NCBI RefSeq assembly: GCF_900101605.1
Contig: NZ_FMUR01000012.1
Span: 1 to 64,000, forward strand
Source: Butyrivibrio hungatei
GTDB taxonomy: Bacteria > Bacillota > Clostridia > Lachnospirales > Lachnospiraceae
Reading direction: 5' to 3'
Length of the DNA: 64,000 nt
The notes below the pieces were generated by a model that was given only the letters and a program-made list of their open reading frames with translations, was not told the DNA's origin and searched no databases. Every line of letters starts with the position of its first letter. The stretch's first letter is position 1. A program made the position numbers and the translations under genes. This document shows, one piece after another, positions 62,421-64,000 of this stretch.

Positions 62421-64000
62421 ATGGAAGACAGTATTAAGATAATTCCGCTTGGCGGATTTGACAAGATTGGTATGAATATAACTCTGATAGAGTCTTCGGA
62501 CAGCATAATCGCCATCGACTGCGGTATGTCTTTTCCGCCCGATAATCTGCCCGGTGTTGCGGCGATAATACCCGATGTGAGCTATCTTAGTGAGAATAGC
62601 GATAAGTTTAAAGGAATAATTCTTACGCACGGGCATGAGGATCATATAGGCGCGCTTCCGTATGTTTTTGATGGAATCAATGTGCCTGTTTATGGCACTC
62701 CGCTTACGATTGCCATGGTGGAAAAGAAATTTCGGGACTTTGGGATAAAAAAAGTAAAGACGAAAGCGATAAAGTTTGGAAGTACAATAGTTGTAGGTGA
62801 TTTCAAGATCGAATTCATCAGAGGAAATCACAGCATACCGGATTCGGCTATGCTGGCAATCTATACATCTCAAGGAATAATCTTTAACACAGGCGATTTT
62901 AAATTTGACATGTCCCCTGTAATGAGCAAAACGGCAGACCTTGCCAGATTAACGGCGATAGGAACCAAGGGCGTTCTGGCAGTTTTATCTGATAGCACAA
63001 ATGCCATGCAGAGCGGCTTTTCTAGATCGGAGCGATATGTAAACGATCAGCTCGACAGATTTTTTAATATGTATCGAAAAAACAGGCTTATCATCGTAAC
63101 TTTTGCGACCAACATGGAAAGAGTTCAGCAGATAATAAATCTCGCTCTTAAATACGGGCGTAAAATAGCGCTTGAAGGAGATCTTCTGCTTGATGTCTTT
63201 TCGGCGGCCCGAAAGCTGGGATATATCAATATTCCCGATAATATGCTTGTGGAAAACGATATGCTTGATAAATGCAAGGATGAAGAGCTGATATTCCTTA
63301 CTACGGGAAACCACGGCGAATCCGTAAAATGTATCTCTGAGATCGCGGCAGGGAATAATCCCGTCATCAGGATAAAGAAAAATGATGTGGTCCTTTTCAG
63401 TTCGGTCACGATACATGGAAGTGAGCTTGAATTTAGTCATACTATAAACAGCCTTGAGGAGCAGGGGGCCAGAATAGAATTTCAGGATCTTCATGCTACG
63501 GGACATGCTTGCGCCGAAGAGCTAAAGCTGTTATTTACAATGCTTCATCCAAAATTTGTTATCCCCGCTCACGGTGAGTACAGATACAGGCGTGAAGCCA
63601 AGAGAATAGCCATGGAAGTGGGAATATCGTCTGATGATGTATTTCTCATAAAGAATGGCGATATTATTGAGCTAAAAGAGGACAAATGCGAGATCGTAGG
63701 CAAGATTCCTTTAAATGAGATACTTATTGATGGCAGGGAAAAGAGTAAGATTGACAACCTGGTTATCTGCGACAGAATGAGACTGTCGGAGTCAGGCGTA
63801 GTCATAATCGAGATATGTATTGATAAAAAAACCGGAAGATGCGTGTCAGATCTTAACATCAGGTGCAGAGGATTTCTTGATGAAGAGAAATTCAGTGAGA
63901 TATCGGACGAGCTAAAGGACCTCTCAATGAAGGAAATATCAAGGTTTCTTGGGCAGGGAGTAAGGGATGAGCGCATCAGTAATGGCATTACCGCTTTAGC
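62421..64000 (+). CDS. Divergent RNase J-like beta-CASP metallo-beta-lactamase (partial, runs off window)
   Basis: At least 526 residues, no stop before the window end. Starts IKIIPLGGFDKIGMNITLIE. The metal motif THGHEDHIGALPY lies near 72-84, GNHSIPDS near 134, NTGDFKFD near 156, and the beta-CASP motifs LSDSTNA, ATGHACAEELK and PAHGEYRYR follow. The usual TGSQGEP is replaced by TTGNHGES, and SSxIPGNE by SSVTIHGSE, so it is a paralogue rather than the standard RNase J1. Expected role is mRNA decay or processing. CAGAGGA gives the start. Confidence 0.85.
   Translation, partial: MEDSIKIIPLGGFDKIGMNITLIESSDSIIAIDCGMSFPPDNLPGVAAIIPDVSYLSENSDKFKGIILTHGHEDHIGALPYVFDGINVPVYGTPLTIAMVEKKFRDFGIKKVKTKAIKFGSTIVVGDFKIEFIRGNHSIPDSAMLAIYTSQGIIFNTGDFKFDMSPVMSKTADLARLTAIGTKGVLAVLSDSTNAMQSGFSRSERYVNDQLDRFFNMYRKNRLIIVTFATNMERVQQIINLALKYGRKIALEGDLLLDVFSAARKLGYINIPDNMLVENDMLDKCKDEELIFLTTGNHGESVKCISEIAAGNNPVIRIKKNDVVLFSSVTIHGSELEFSHTINSLEEQGARIEFQDLHATGHACAEELKLLFTMLHPKFVIPAHGEYRYRREAKRIAMEVGISSDDVFLIKNGDIIELKEDKCEIVGKIPLNEILIDGREKSKIDNLVICDRMRLSESGVVIIEICIDKKTGRCVSDLNIRCRGFLDEEKFSEISDELKDLSMKEISRFLGQGVRDERISNGITAL

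Overview
The window looks like chromosome of an obligately anaerobic, low-to-mid GC Firmicute of the Lachnospiraceae, most like Butyrivibrio or Pseudobutyrivibrio. This is inferred from secreted CBM6/CBM2 proteins, the secA-prfB pairing, the AmmeMemoRadiSam genes, strong AGGAGG ribosome sites, some TTG and GTG starts, and the Firmicute order rpmG-secE-nusG-rplKA-rplJL-rpoBC-rpsLG-fusA-tuf.

Layout. 1-2.7 kb: the tail of an unknown gene, a fused Memo/AMMECR1 gene and its radical SAM partner. 3.5-9.8 kb: two secreted proteins built almost only of carbohydrate-binding modules (nine CBM6-like plus CBM2, and three CBM6-like plus CBM2). 10-15.3 kb: a NitT/TauT-type importer followed by a DUF4418 membrane protein and a MacB/LolCDE-like permease/ATPase pair. 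15.3-16.7 kb: repeats, an eroded ATPase duplicate and a lipoprotein. 16.8-20.6 kb: secA and prfB. 21-23.5 kb: a membrane GGDEF cyclase and a propeller-like lipoprotein, both on the minus strand. 23.7-37.3 kb: an envelope glycan locus with CDP-3,6-dideoxyhexose enzymes, three glycosyltransferase-type genes, UDP-galactopyranose mutase, a GT-C-like membrane protein and a GT2-GtrA fusion, with a FliD-like gene and a small DNA-binding protein embedded. 37.4-55 kb: the transcription/translation superoperon, with a CapA-like gene between rplA and rplJ. 55-62.4 kb: an accessory island with a broken toxin-antitoxin pair, a type-44-like polymorphic toxin and immunity candidate, toxin-tail relics, a zinc-ribbon/PASTA protein and unknowns. 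62.4-64 kb: a divergent RNase J, cut by the window end.

The most novel signal is a family of intergenic arrays made of 36-37 nt dyads. At 2895-3215 and 15533-15793 the form is ATGAC-N26-GTCAT. At 7726-7975 the size is the same but the arms are ACAGATAA/TTATCTGT. A lone 36-nt dyad with ATGCCTTA/TAAGGCAT arms lies at 15411-15446. Repeat periods are 74, 74, 74, 63; 75, 75, 75; and 74, 64, 75 bp, close to 7 or 6 helical turns, with arm centres about 3 turns apart. This would put every half-site on one DNA face and suggests an undescribed protein-binding or chromosome-organising element. A second non-coding class is three large composite palindromes at 20659-20791, 21029-21192 and 55121-55249, each with an outer stem enclosing further stems.

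All calls come from reading the sequence only. No database search, folding program or alignment software was used, so family names rest on recognised motifs and gene order.
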